Part shown: positions 11,896-23,255 of the stretch, one piece after another | Layout: each line of letters opens with the position of its first letter | Position numbering within the stretch: position 1 is the first letter of the stretch | From: Bryoerythrophyllum caledonicum | Taxonomy: Eukaryota > Streptophyta > Bryopsida > Pottiales > Pottiaceae | Assembly: GCA_963971425.1 (NCBI GenBank) | Contig: OZ020515.1 | Location: 4,394,678-4,458,677, forward strand | Length of the DNA: 64,000 bases | Reading direction: 5' to 3' | Made by a program: the position numbers and the translations under genes | Notes under the pieces: generated by a model | What the model was told of the DNA's origin: nothing | Seen by the model: only the letters and a program-made list of their open reading frames with translations | Databases searched by the model: none

Positions 11896-14796
11896 TCATG
11901 TCCGGTATTCCTTGCAACGACTCCCAGCCGTGCGTGTTGGAAATGATTCACCATTCAGGGTTTCGAGTTGGACCAAGTTGTTGGGAAATACCTTGGTAAC
12001 GAGATAGGGGCCCAACCACAACGCATCAAACTTCCCAGGGAATTCTAGCCTTCTCGCATCTTGAAGCAAAACCAACATCCCTGGCAACAATGTCCGCTTC
12101 TTGTGGCGTTTATCAAACGCAATTTTTCGGCGCCTCTGGACAACCTCAATGTGTTGTGCGCTCAGTCTACGATCCTCATCCAATTTCTCCAACCGTTCCA
12201 ATCGATGGATCAAGGACTGCTTGGTGGTCAATCGAGTGTCTATCGCTATTCGAAGTGATGGCACTTCAAACTCTATGGGAAGTACAGCCTCTACACCATA
12301 GACTAATGAAAACGGAGTGGCTTGGGTGGTCACCTTGTACGTTGTTCGGTAAGCCCACAACGCAGCGGGGAGTTTAACATCCCAATCTCTCTTCGAGTCT
12401 ACGACCGTTTTCCTCAGGATCGTGGCCAAGGTTTGATTGACCCTCTCAGTGTGCCCGTTTGTCTGAGGGTGATAGGGTGTAGTTTTACGGTGGTCAATTT
12501 GAAACCGATCGGTCAAGTCCTCAAACACCTCATTGAGGAAATGTTTGCCTCGATCACTAATGAGGATTTTAGGGCATCCAAACCGGGTTATCACTTGCTC
12601 AAACAAAAACGTAGCAGCACCCTTGGCATCATTTGATTTTACCGCTTTGGCTTCTGCCCATTTGGTGAGATACTCTGTCGCTACCACTATGTGCTTCATC
12701 CCTCTACTCGAATGGGGATGAATTTCTCCGATGTAATCTACTCCCCACTTCTCGAATGGGACGAGGGGAAGAGAGACCTGAAGTGGCAGCTCTATGCGTA
12801 GATCATTTCTAGCATAACGTTGACAAGCATCACAACGTCGAGTGTAACCGTGGGCATCCCGAAACATGGAAGGCCAATAGTAACCAGCGCGTAAGGCCTT
12901 CTGGCCTGTCAAGGTACCAGAAAAATGCCCCCCGCAAGCACTATCATGACAAGAAGCCAAAATAGCCGGAATCTCCGTGGCTTCTACACACCTCCGCAAA
13001 ATGCCATCAATGCCTCGGCGATAGAGACGGCCACCTACAAGGGCGAAGTGGCGGCTATTAATGCGCACCTTCCGACGATCGTTTTTCCCCAAGTTGTCTG
13101 GCATTTGTTGGGTTCTGAGGAACTCCGCAATGTTCTGGTACCAAATAGGAGAAGTAGAGACCAGGAAGAGGTTCTCATCTACCAAGCTATCATCGATGGG
13201 CGTGGTAATTGGATCTCCAGATAGTCTAGATAGGTGATCCGCTTGCAAGTGTTTCCTACCCGGTTTGTATTGCACGGTATAATCAAACTCCTCCAAGAGG
13301 AGTACCCATCGAGCAATCCTACCGCTAAGGTCGGCTTTGTTCACCAAGTATTTGATGGCCATGTGGTCTACGAAGAAGACCACCCGATTTAGCAATAGAT
13401 AGTGGCAAAATTTCTTCAAAGAGAACACCATGGCTAGACATTCTCGTTCCGTGGTGGTGTAATTTTTTTCTGCCGGGTTTAACTGGCGACTAGCAAAGGC
13501 CACGGGGTAGTCCTTCTCCTTCTCTCCAGTTGGTCGGCATAATGCACTCCCTACCGCTATAGAGGAGGCATCGCAATAAACATGAAAGGGCAAGTTCCAG
13601 TTTGGAGGTTTTAACACTGGAAAGGTGCTAAGCTTGGTCTTAAGGATATCAAATGCCCCTTGGCACTCTGGAGTCCATTAAAACTTTACCGCCTTTTGCT
13701 GCAACCGATTAATGGGTAATGAAATTGTCGCATAGTCGGGAATTAATTCCCGATACCATCCCATGTGACCAAGAGTCCTTTGGACTCCTTTAACATCTGT
13801 GGGTGGAGGCAGTTCAACTATCACCTTGACCTTCTCCGGATCTGGTTCCCTACCATCTTTGGAGACCACATAGCCCAACAAGACACCCCTCTCAACGGCT
13901 AAAAAGATCTTGTCTGGATTAAGGGCGATGCCCGTCCTTCTACACCGCTCGAAGCTTCCTCGAACACATGCCAAATGTTCCTCAATTGATAATTGGGTAC
14001 TAAAATCATCTATAAACACTGTCATAGATGTGTGTAGGAGATCAGAGAAGGCATGGGTCATAGCCCGCTGGAAGGCGGATGGTGCATTACACAATCCAAA
14101 TGGCATGACTACATAGATAAAGGTGCCCCAAGGAGTGGTAAAGGCTGTTTTGTGGTAGTCATCGGGGTGTATGGATATTTGGTTATAACCAGAATAACCA
14201 TCCATGAAGGTGTAAAGTTCATGACCAGCCACTTCTTCCAAAATGGTGTTAATGAAAGGAAGAGGGAAGTGGTCCTTTTGCGTGGCTTGGTTAAGTTTGC
14301 GATAGTCTATGCAAACTCTCAACTTCCCATTTTTCTTCTTGACTAGCACCATGGGGGAAACCCAGTCGGTAATCTCTACTGGGCGGATAAATCTAGCTTG
14401 AAGGAGTTTTTCCAACTCCATTTTAACTATAAGTTGGAGTTGTGGATTCATTCGTCGCTCCTTTTGGCGAATAGCCAATGAGCCTGGAATTAAAGGAATT
14501 TGATGTTGCACCACTTCTGGAGGGATGCCCTTGAGTTCTCTATAAGACCATGCGAACACATCGCGATACTCCATGACTAGGGCTCTATAGGGCTCTAGTT
14601 CTTCCTTTGTGAGTTGGCTCCCAACCTTTATCATTCGCGATTCTTCTCTCTCAAACGATACATCTATCTCTTGCCAATCTTTTAGACTCGCATGTGGTTG
14701 TTCCGTTGGCCCCTTGTACCAGTCATGGGGAATTGGCGGATAGATGGGTAGATCACTTCCCACTTGTATTCCCGACGAAGTGGATTTGAAATGCAA
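11896..14796 (-). pseudogene. pol: gypsy-1 pol: reverse transcriptase, RNase H, integrase
   Basis: The frame is open on both sides of a single in-frame TAA at 13678-13680. The RT part (14796-13681) has IRQKERRMNP, VLVKKKNGKLRVCIDYRKLN, MDGYSGYNQI, MPFGLCNAPSAFQRAM and the catalytic FIDDF, with Phe replacing the usual last residue. RNase H follows (YCDASSIAVGSAL, TTTERECLA, VDHMAIKYL). Integrase has an HHCC zinc finger (SACGGHFSGT to RCDACQRY), a DDE core (VDYIGEI, SDRGKHF, HTERVNQTL) and a C-terminal GPYLV module, with no chromodomain. The reading frame from gag is shifted near 14.8 kb. The TAA replaces a position that gypsy-2 reads as Glu. Confidence 0.92.
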
Positions 14797-17700
14797 TGGA
14801 GAAATGAGGACTTCTTCATCAAGATAGGGTCTACATTGGACAATTGTGTGTCATCTAAGGTGACACCACAAACATCCTCGTAACGTAGGTCATCTACGAG
14901 AATGGCTAAGTCAATGTCCTGGAGAGGATCACCACTAAGTTCTTCCATGAAAAACGTATTCATGGATCGGTCAGACTCAGTGTGCGGGTGCTCAGCCAAC
15001 CAAGTAGAGAATTCTCCATCGTCCTCCCATTCGTATAGACTAGGCCCCAAGCAACTCAATGAAGGAGTGGTGGTTTTTGTTACCTCTGGAAGCGCGAACT
15101 TGACCCCCTTGATTGTCTTTCTAGCTCCGCGTGGCACGTGGTCTTCATCCTCTGAGGATGAGCTAGAAGATCCTAAGGTCTTAGGGATGTTAGGTTGAAT
15201 ATAAACCTTGGTTAGATTCGACCCGACACCATAGGTGATGTGAGGTTTTTCACCACTCCAATCTACCTTAGCGTTGGCTGCCCTCAACCACGGTCTCCCT
15301 AGAAGCAAGGGGAAGGAATTTTTGTTCGAGTGCATTCGAAGCACTTGGAAGGTGACCGTGTAGTCCTCCCCTCCTGTGTTCATCTTGCACCCAGAAATTT
15401 GACCTATTGGTGCTTCTGGAATCTGGTTGGCCATGTTGATCACATAAGGTGAGGGCTCTGTGATATCTAGCCCTAACTTTTCCATGGTGTGAAGAGGCAT
15501 GATGTTTACACCACTACCACCATCCACCAACACCTTGGGCAACACCTTATCCACGATAGTGGCTTCAATTTCTACCGCACGAACCTCAAATGCCTTTTTG
15601 GAAGGCTTCCTAGAAGAGCTCACTCTAGCTGCTAGATTGGGCTTGACCTTTACCCTCTTGGCTAGTGGAATCTTCTTCTTCAACTCCTTCCGTACCAAGG
15701 GAGCCAAGTGGATGAGCTGGGCAATGGTAATGTTGGCGTTCAACCTATTCAAGTCCTCCCAAAGATCATACGGTCTAAACGTGGAGGTGGATGAAGGGAT
15801 TTTAATTCCTATCTCTTGAGTAGGAATTGTTGGACCCTCCCAGGTTGGCTCGGGTGCGTGGGGATTCTGGGGTTCTTCACCGCCTTCGGAAGGGGTGGAA
15901 TCTAACATCAACGGATTCACTGGAGGCACCTTCTGGTTGGCCTTCCTCGTGGACTTCAAGGCTTCATGAACTACATCATTGAGCTCTGATAAGTGTGGTG
16001 AGTCCTCGAAGCTAACCTCCGATTCCTGAGCTACGAAGGGTTGGTTGGTCTTTTGGGCTCGTGTCAATACCGCATTTACGGGAAGTGAAAGGTGAGCCAC
16101 TTGATGTGGAATGACAGGTTCATGCGATACAAAATGGGATTGAGAAGAGGTAGAACTTTGAGGAGCTCCTTGAGACCCGAGTTCTGTCAATGTGACGGTG
16201 GTAGAGGGAGAAGAAGAAGAAGGAGATGCAAATCGGGCATCTTGGTTGGGCACCGGGTTTTGGCCAAAAGGCACAAAACCTTGTTGGGTTTGCAAGCCTT
16301 GAGGAGGTTGGTGGTTTTGACGATGATTATTATAATCATAGTACATGTTGGGAGGATGGAGACTATTGTCATTCAAAGGGTTTCGAGCCCCTCTCTGGTT
16401 ATCCATGGCTTGTTGGGCAAAATTCCCTCTCATGGGCCTCATAGGAATGACCTTGTCCTTCTCCCTACATCTAATTGTGGGATGATTACCACCGCAGTTT
16501 CCACACACTACCCCATTCTCCAACCAGCAACTCCCAGGTGGATGTCTTCTCCCACAAGACTGACAGATCTCCCAACGAGGTTGGGGCCTCAGACCTTGAC
16601 CACGATTAAGTTGTTGATTCCGGTGTGGGGGTTGGAATACGTTTGAATGGTGAGGGAAGGTGGTACAAAACTGCATGGTGTGACCATTCTCGCCGCACGA
16701 AGTGCACCACATACCGGAAGAATGTCTACCTGACTCTATCTGAGGAGGTAGGGCATTAGGGTTCTGGTTCCTGAGTAGAAGAGCCATCTGATCTGTCATT
16801 GCCCTCAATTGTTGTTGGAGTTGGTCTTGGAACCCTTGCTGAGCGTCGTGGATCTCCTTCTTCATCTCGTGACGCCAAGTGGGTCCATATGTAAGAGCGT
16901 GTAGAGGAACGGGGGGCCTGACATTAGGAGGAATGGTATTCACCACAGGTGGAGAATACACTGTTGGGCTAGGTGGAGGTTCAACTAAGTCTGACTTCTC
17001 CCGGGCATGGATGGGAATAAAGCTAGGAATGCTCTCATTCTCCTTCCTCCATAGTTTCTCGTGTTCTGTTGCCACCGCTGCCACGGTCCTAGCTGCCTCC
17101 TTAGCTTCCTCTAAGGTGGTGGGCCTTGTCTGGAGGATTTCCCGTATCGTTTTCTCTAGATAAAACCCTTGAAGGAAAAAGTGTCTCAAGGTATCATCCG
17201 TGAGCAAATCACCCACGAACCGGGTGACAACTTGCTCAAACCTACGGATGTAGGATGAAATATCCTCATCCTTCCCTTGTCTAAAGCTTGCCAAGGCCGT
17301 CAAGGCTGCACTCTGGCCTACTTCGGGTCTGTATTGTTCCAAGAATGACCTCATGAGGCCATCCCAATCACGAAAGGTGGATGCCGCATGATTGCGGTAC
17401 CATTCGTAAGCCGATTCTTTGAGTGTGGTTGGAAACCACACCAAGTAGTAACGGTTGTCGGTTATCAAACACGTAGTCAATAACTCTATAAACCGCTCCA
17501 CATGCATCGAGGGATCCTCATCCCTAGTTCCCTTGAAACTAGGAAGATTTGGGGGCATAGGGGCAGCTTGAAGCCCTTCAAGAACTACAATAGGCAAACC
17601 CCTTGGTTGAACCAAGGGATTTAGGGGTGGGTTGACAATTGGATCTTCCATGTCACCAGGACTAGGAGGAGGGGAAGAGTGAGAAGAGGAGGAAGGCCTA

Positions 17701-17867
17701 AAGCTTGATTCCTCAACGGTTGTACGGTTTTTTGGGCTTCCCAAGTTGGTTCTTGTACTAGGACCTCCTTCTAATGTCTCAGGATTGGGAAATGAAGTTG
17801 GAGTAGTAGAGATTAGGGGAAGGGGAAGCGGTCTACAACATCTTCCAGACCGAGTCACAGGGCTCAT
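14682..17867 (-). CDS. gag: gypsy-1 gag-protease polyprotein
   Basis: The frame is 1061 codons from ATG 17867. The N-terminal third is a capsid-like region with the retrotransposon gag motif (AYEWYRNHAAS, FRDWDGLMRSFLEQYRP, ALTALASFRQGKDEDISSYIRRFE). Three Cys/His clusters follow near residues 385-470 (CTSCGENGHTMQFC, CQSCGRRHPPGSC, CGNCGGNHPTIRC), zinc-knuckle-like for RNA binding. A Pro/Gln-rich linker leads to an aspartic protease with the catalytic motif VDGGSGVNIMP near residue 795. The last residues run out of frame because an indel near 14.8 kb separates it from pol, which overlaps it by 115 bases. Intact as a frame, so gag could still be made. Confidence 0.88.
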   Translation of the reverse strand: MSPVTRSGRCCRPLPLPLISTTPTSFPNPETLEGGPSTRTNLGSPKNRTTVEESSFRPSSSSHSSPPPSPGDMEDPIVNPPLNPLVQPRGLPIVVLEGLQAAPMPPNLPSFKGTRDEDPSMHVERFIELLTTCLITDNRYYLVWFPTTLKESAYEWYRNHAASTFRDWDGLMRSFLEQYRPEVGQSAALTALASFRQGKDEDISSYIRRFEQVVTRFVGDLLTDDTLRHFFLQGFYLEKTIREILQTRPTTLEEAKEAARTVAAVATEHEKLWRKENESIPSFIPIHAREKSDLVEPPPSPTVYSPPVVNTIPPNVRPPVPLHALTYGPTWRHEMKKEIHDAQQGFQDQLQQQLRAMTDQMALLLRNQNPNALPPQIESGRHSSGMWCTSCGENGHTMQFCTTFPHHSNVFQPPHRNQQLNRGQGLRPQPRWEICQSCGRRHPPGSCWLENGVVCGNCGGNHPTIRCREKDKVIPMRPMRGNFAQQAMDNQRGARNPLNDNSLHPPNMYYDYNNHRQNHQPPQGLQTQQGFVPFGQNPVPNQDARFASPSSSSPSTTVTLTELGSQGAPQSSTSSQSHFVSHEPVIPHQVAHLSLPVNAVLTRAQKTNQPFVAQESEVSFEDSPHLSELNDVVHEALKSTRKANQKVPPVNPLMLDSTPSEGGEEPQNPHAPEPTWEGPTIPTQEIGIKIPSSTSTFRPYDLWEDLNRLNANITIAQLIHLAPLVRKELKKKIPLAKRVKVKPNLAARVSSSRKPSKKAFEVRAVEIEATIVDKVLPKVLVDGGSGVNIMPLHTMEKLGLDITEPSPYVINMANQIPEAPIGQISGCKMNTGGEDYTVTFQVLRMHSNKNSFPLLLGRPWLRAANAKVDWSGEKPHITYGVGSNLTKVYIQPNIPKTLGSSSSSSEDEDHVPRGARKTIKGVKFALPEVTKTTTPSLSCLGPSLYEWEDDGEFSTWLAEHPHTESDRSMNTFFMEELSGDPLQDIDLAILVDDLRYEDVCGVTLDDTQLSNVDPILMKKSSFLHCISNPLRREYKWEVIYPSIRQFPMTGTRGQRNNHMRV

Positions 17868-18903
17868 CTAAAGATTAAGTTGCCGTTCTTAGTTTTCTAG
17901 ACCTATGTGAAGACATTTCGTAAACACCAATAATTGACTTAAAATGATTCCAAGTTTCTCCCAAACTCCCCCATGCTGGGAAGTAAACAAAACAGAAGGT
18001 TACATGTGGGGCTAACCTCCGGACGAGGTACACCCACTATGCCCCATACGATACTGACTCTTAGTTGGGCTGACCACCTACCTGGAGGTTTCTCCTTGGT
18101 ATCAAGGTATCCCCAATTTCTCTCCAAGGGGTGGCATTACCAACTTAAGAGAAACAACACCAAGATGTACAAAAAAAAAATCCTTCATTGGTTCATCATA
18201 ATTCATTCATTAAGAAGGAGAGAACGTACCTAGCTGCAATCTCACCTTCCCTGTTCGATCCCTAACCGAATCTAAGTGCCTAGTGTAGGGTTTGGTGTAG
18301 TGAGGAAGGTTTGTATACTCACCTTATGCCGTGCTCCTTCCTCACGACCCCTTCAATATGCATACCATTCCATGTATACAACATTCATCCCATTCAACAT
18401 ACAAGGCTATCAATAACACACAAGTTGCCCTTACCTTGGTGGTAGATCAAGTTCGGGGGGGAAGGGAAGGGCGCCCTTGTCCCATGCCCGGGCACATGCA
18501 CCTTCCCTCTTCGGCTTAGAAGCTCACTGATTGCTTCAAGCAATCGTGGGAGGGCCTCAACCTTTCACCCCTAAGCCCCCTTACTCAACCAAAGCACAAA
18601 AGTTAGAAGGTGGTCCGCCTAACACAATGTGCTTGTGTTAGGAGGTCGGGAATTCCACACACCCTTCTAACTCCCCACCTCCATTACAACTTGAACGAAA
18701 CACCTCATACAAGAATACATGCACAAAAGTAGGTCCAACGACTTACCTCAAGCAATAGCGCACTCCACTCCCCACATGTGCCAAAAACCACGCAACTCAC
18801 GATTTAGGTCAGAATTAGACAATTCAGAACCCTAGAAAACCTAAATTTAGCAATCCAGCGGCAAGACAAACACCTTCCAAGCAACAAACCAAACAAAAAG
18901 CTC
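17868..18903 (-). other. 5' leader of gypsy-1
   Basis: About 1 kb between the primer-binding site and the gag ATG, with no gene. Stretches are shared with the leader of gypsy-2 (for example the GAGGGCCTC and AAGGGCGCCC words near 18.47-18.56 kb and 26.73-26.82 kb), which fits a conserved leader with packaging or dimerisation signals. Confidence 0.6.
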
Positions 18904-18921
18904 CTCCCGGCAGACGCACCA
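18904..18921 (-). promoter_or_regulatory. primer-binding site of gypsy-1
   Basis: On the minus strand TGGTGCGTCTGCCGGGAG lies two bases inside the 5' LTR. It starts with TGG, as expected for pairing with a tRNA CCA end. From memory, it matches the 3' end of a plant tRNA-Gly (acceptor CAGACGC plus A-CCA). The same site with two changes is in gypsy-2. Confidence 0.7.
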
Positions 18922-18923
18922 AA

Positions 18924-20188
18924 TGTGAGCCCAAAAATAGACCCCCTAAGAGAATCCATTTTTAAACCTACAAGGTCCTATTGTTGCACCACTTAAACCA
19001 TTCCTTATGCTTAACCACACATTCTACTCTTACTGGATTCGGATCCTTGGCATATCTATTTATACATTTAGAATTTAATAATACTATTATCTTAACCCAG
19101 TTAAGTGAATTTGATTAACCATTCCTTGTAATCAAATACTCGACTCTGGATGAATCTAAATAGGTCTAGGTAATTATTTAATTATTTGTTACCTAATTAT
19201 TATGGTTATTAGTTATTATGATTATTATGATTATTTTTTATTATTTTTATCATTTTATTTTTATTATTTAGTTATTTGTTTTTTTATTTTTTTTTCTTTT
19301 TGAGTTTAGGTCAGCTGATCAGGCCTGATCCAGACCCTGGTTGGAGCAGCAACTTCGGCAGCCCTTATCTTTTGATTCGGGACTCCGAATACCAAAAACT
19401 TTCCTCTTAAAATGATCACCAGCTCAATTCCAACTTGGATAAACCACTAAATACCTAATTTAAGATTGATACCGGCCTCCACCAGCAGTCGCAGCGGACA
19501 GTCCCTGTGAGTCCCAGGTTTTGTGTTTTTTTTTCTCAAACATCTTAACTTCCTAGGGTTAACTCCGAATTGAGCGTTTTCAACTTCTAATCTTATTAGT
19601 TTTTCGTGCTCTTGACGATGGACTCCTCAGAATGTCCAACCAGACCTTGAGGACTGCCACATACAGACGGACAACGGCGACTCAACAACCACAACAAGTA
19701 TTCACAACTTCCTCGTGAGTTCACACCTCATTCAATTGGGAACACCATTCACCAAATTCTCAACGATTCCAGCAAGCACCAACTTACAAGCATCGGCATT
19801 CTTGCATCGGCCAGCGAGCAATCATCACCAAGTTTTGGAACCCTAATGTAAAAAAAATCCTCCAGCACTTCCGCACAAGTTTAGAGATCCCACAAATTCA
19901 ATCAACACAAGAAGGAACTGCAACAACCGCATGCATGTGGGAATTAGGGAAAGTAGCTTCACCCAGGAAATACTCCCTGGTCCGAGCGCTGCAGCCTCTT
20001 CTCGCCTGGATCCTCCAGCTCGAGTCTTCTCAGCTCGCGGCACCCTCACACCACCGCGCACGCACACGGCTCCACGATCACCAACGCCGACCTTCAACAG
20101 CGCCTCCACACCGAAGCTCCCACCGCAGGAGCACTCCAGCGCGCTCTCTCAAAACCACAAAAAAAAACGGCCCTCTCTCCCGAGCTAG
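18924..20188 (-). repeat. 5' LTR of gypsy-1, truncated
   Basis: Positions 18924-20186 repeat 8541-9803 almost exactly in the same orientation, ending (minus strand) GGGCTCACA next to the primer-binding site. Beyond 20186 the similarity stops abruptly and sequence matching the opposite strand of the same LTR family begins. The U3/5' part of this LTR (about 1.45 kb) is therefore missing, and with it the normal promoter region. Confidence 0.85.
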
Positions 20189-20189
20189 C

Positions 20190-22709
20190 AACTAGATTGA
20201 GAGAAAATTGAGAGAGTGTCTCCTAGCAGGTAGAAGTAGTGGTAAAATTTCTAGAATTTTCCGAGTTGAATTGCTATTTTATTCTAGGGTTTGACTAGTG
20301 GATCGGCGGTTGACCGATCGGGAAAAATACTTAATGAACTCCAAAAATGCTAGGAAAATATAGATAGACTAATTAGGGTGCTAGGAGTCCAGCTGTGTGG
20401 TTAGTTTTTGAAGTTATAAGTAAATTGCAAATCATCAGTAGATAGTATTAGATCTAGTGTAATAGTCTTTAAAAGATCAAAAGAAAAAGAAAAAGGGAAA
20501 AAGAAAAGAAAAGAAGGTGGTTGGATGTGCTTCCCCATGCACATGCCACATGACAACTCTTGCCACCATGGAATTAATTTTAGGGAGGCTTGTCAGGAGC
20601 AAAGCGGCGAATTAATGCTAGTGATAAACTAAAAACATGCAAAAACGGCTGTAAGTAGCCAATCCTGCACTTCTGTGAGAGGTCATGGGCTACCTCATTA
20701 AAACTAACCCAGTCTTGTCGGGGAAGAAAACGAGAAAGGTCAAAAGAAAAAAAAAAAAAAAAAAAAGGGGAGAAACCAGCCAGGCTGAGTCGCTCGCGAG
20801 AGAGCTGGAGCTCTCTGGATTTTCCGGGGTCGTTTTTTTTGTGAGGGGAAGCGAAGCGCTCCTGCGAGAGAGGAGTTCCTGCGAGCAAGCAAGCTGGAGC
20901 TCGCTGTTCCGTGTGTAGGTTTCTTTTCTTTTAGGGCTCCTGTGTGTGTGCAAGAGCTGGGGGATCGGGAGCTGGAGCTCTCTGTTTCGGGGTGCTGGGT
21001 CTTTTGTGTGAGGTGCGCGCTGGGCGCGCAAAGGAGAATCGTCTGGAAGATCGGAGGCTGGAGCTCTCCGGGTTTCCGTGGTGCTGTTTTTTTTTCTTTT
21101 GGTACGCACGTGTGTGCGCGAGGGGGAATCGGGTGTGTGTACCGAGGGCGTGCAAGCGAGGAGCTCCTGTGTGTGTGCAAGAGCTGCAGGATCGGGAGCT
21201 GGAGCTCTCGTTTCTTCTTCTGCTGTTTTTGGTGTGTGTGGGTGCGCCGCAAGGGCGTGCGAGCGAGGAGCTCCTGTGTGTGTGCAAAAGCTGGAGGATC
21301 GGGAGCTGGAGCTCTCGTTTCTTCCTCTGTTGTTTTTGGTGTGTGTGGGTGCGCCGCGAGGGCGTGCGAGCGAGGAGCTCCTGTGTGTGTGCAAAAGCTG
21401 GAGGATCGGGAGCTGGAGCTCTCGTTTCTTCCTCTGCTGTTTTTGGTGTGTGTGGGTGCGCCGCGAGGGTGTGCGAGCGAGAAGCTCTTGTGTGTGAGCT
21501 GGAGACCCAGAGGCTGGGAGCTCGGTGGAGCTCCGGTGGAGAAGTGCCGGGTCTGGAGAAGTGCGCGAGCTGGAGGATCGGCGTGTGCGAGAAGAGCTCG
21601 CACGGCTCGGAGACTCTGGTTTGTTTTTTTTTTTATATTATTGATCGTGTATGTGTTGCGCGGTCCTCTCCCCGGGTGGATTGATTGTGTGTGTGTGCGT
21701 GCGGTGGTGTGAATGTGCCGCGAGCTGGGAAGACTCGAGGAGGAGGATCGATCTGGAGGGTGCCGGCGTTTGTAAACGCCTCTGACCACAGGTGTTGTGT
21801 CGAAGTGTGAGTCTGGTGTGAATTGCCGGAGGTCGTCACCCGGCTTGTCGCGGAGCTACGGGCGTCTGTGCGAGAGATCAAGAGCCTGCGCGCGCGGTGC
21901 GATCCGGAGAGAAGGTGCTGGAGAGCTGCGAGCAGCAAGGTGTTAAAATTCTGGTGGCCAAATCTCATGCGGAAGGGCTGGTAAACTTTTGCCAGAATTA
22001 GGTATTTGGCCACAAGTTCCATCAAAACTGAACCGGTCCTCAGCCCATTGACTCTGTTTTGTATGCATAAGTTCGTCTTTGGTTCATAATGATGTGTTGA
22101 GATCGTTGGTGCATGGAAAATGCTTGTGATGGTGGTTTCTATGTCCTCGGCCTGCTGATTTTGGTTCTAAGTGGTTTGTTTAAGTTGGAAATGAGTTGCT
22201 GATCATTGTGAGAGGAATTTTTTTGGATTCGGAGACCCGAATCAAAAGATAAGTGCTGCTGAAGTTGCTGCCACAAAACAGGATCTGGATCAGGCCTGAT
22301 CAGCCGACCTAAACTCCAAAAATTAAATAAAAAATAAAAAAAATAAAAAAAATAAAATATAAATATAAATATAAATAAAAATAAATAAAAATAAATAATA
22401 ATAATAATAATAATCATAATAATTAATAACCGTAGCAATTAGATAACAAATAATTAAATAATTACCTATACCTAATTAATTTATCCGGAGTTAAGTGTTT
22501 AAGTTCCAAGGAAAGGTTAGTCGAGTCCACTTAACTGGGTTAAAATAATAGTATTATTAAATTCTAAATATATAAATAGATATGCCAAGGATCCAACTCC
22601 AGTAAATTAGAATATACAGTTAAGCATAAGGAATGGTTAAGTGGTGTAACAATAGGACCTTGTAGGTTTAAAAATTGATTCTCTTAGGGGGTCTATTTTT
22701 GGGCTTACA
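20190..22709 (+). repeat. inverted partial LTR related to gypsy-1
   Basis: This stretch is the reverse orientation of the gypsy-1 LTR: 20206-20480 matches the complement of about 10960-10680, and 22210-22709 matches the complement of 8541-9000, ending TTTTTGGGCTTACA. The centre is diverged and carries its own tandem repeats, so it is a relative, not a copy. The first 300 bases of the LTR are missing. It abuts the truncated 5' LTR head to head. No coding content is claimed despite long GC-rich open frames. Confidence 0.75.
21161..21490 (+). repeat. 107-bp tandem repeat, about 3 copies
   Basis: Units start GAGCTCCTGTGTGTGTGC at 21161, 21268 and 21375, with a degenerate fourth at about 21481. 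A partial unit lies near 20938. The array is GC- and GT-rich and creates long stop-free frames on both strands that I do not regard as genes. Confidence 0.8.
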
Positions 22710-23255
22710 AGGAGGAGATCACGAAGAGCAGAATACGACGAAGGCGCGCAGAGCTGAATCACGAAGATCGCGAAGAGCTGAATCACGAAGAGGACAAGAT
22801 CACGAAAAGCAGAACACGAAAAGGGCGAGCAGCGCTGAACACGGAGATCACGAAGAGCAAAACACGAAGAAGGCGAGTAGAGCTGAATCACGAAGAGGAC
22901 GAGATCACGAAGAGGACGAGATCACGAAGAGCAGAACACGAAGAGGACGATTTGAGCAGAACACGAAGAGGGCGAGCAGAGCTGAGCACGAAGATTACGA
23001 AGAGCAGAGCAGAACATGAAGAGGATGAGCCGAGCAGAACACGAAGAGGGCGAGCAGAGCTGATTCACGAAGATCATGAAGAGCAGAACAAGAAGAAGAC
23101 GAGCTGAGCGAAGAGCTGAACACGAAGAGGACGAGTTGAGCAGAATCACAAAGAGCAGAACACGAAGAGGACGAAATGACGAAGAGCAGAATCACGAAGA
23201 TTACGAAGAGTAGAACACGGAGAGGACGAGCTGAGCAGAATACGAAGAGGACGAG
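22710..23255 (+). repeat. CACGAAG-type array in 5' LTR of gypsy-2
   Basis: Dense imperfect repeats of words such as CACGAAGAGCAGAACACGAA and GAGGACGAG fill this stretch. The same array is found in the 3' LTR at about 53230-53660. It identifies the fragment as the middle of a gypsy-2 LTR. The TGTGAGCC start and the first 700 or so bases of the LTR are absent. Confidence 0.8.

Larger units (their letters stand above)
8541..20188 (-). mobile_element. Ty3/gypsy retrotransposon gypsy-1
   Basis: The order on the minus strand is 5' LTR (20188-18924, truncated), primer-binding site (18921-18904), leader, gag-protease (17867-14682), pol (14796-11896), 3' noncoding and 3' LTR (11259-8541). Domain order protease, RT, RNase H, integrase identifies Ty3/gypsy. 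No chromodomain is visible after the integrase. The shared 1.26 kb of the two LTRs shows only about a dozen mismatches by eye, so insertion was recent, yet pol has a nonsense codon and the gag/pol junction a frameshift. The left flank is ACTAC at 8536-8540. The right flank is lost at the junction near 20188. Confidence 0.9.

Noticed and set aside
20690..21789. Frames of up to 349 codons in the inverted LTR
   Set aside because: They are translations of the 107-bp GC/GT-rich tandem repeat and are open in several frames at once.
8541..22709. A single intact gypsy element bounded by 8541 and 22709
   Set aside because: The outer ends are both LTR 3' ends in opposite orientation and the flanks show no matching 5-bp duplication.
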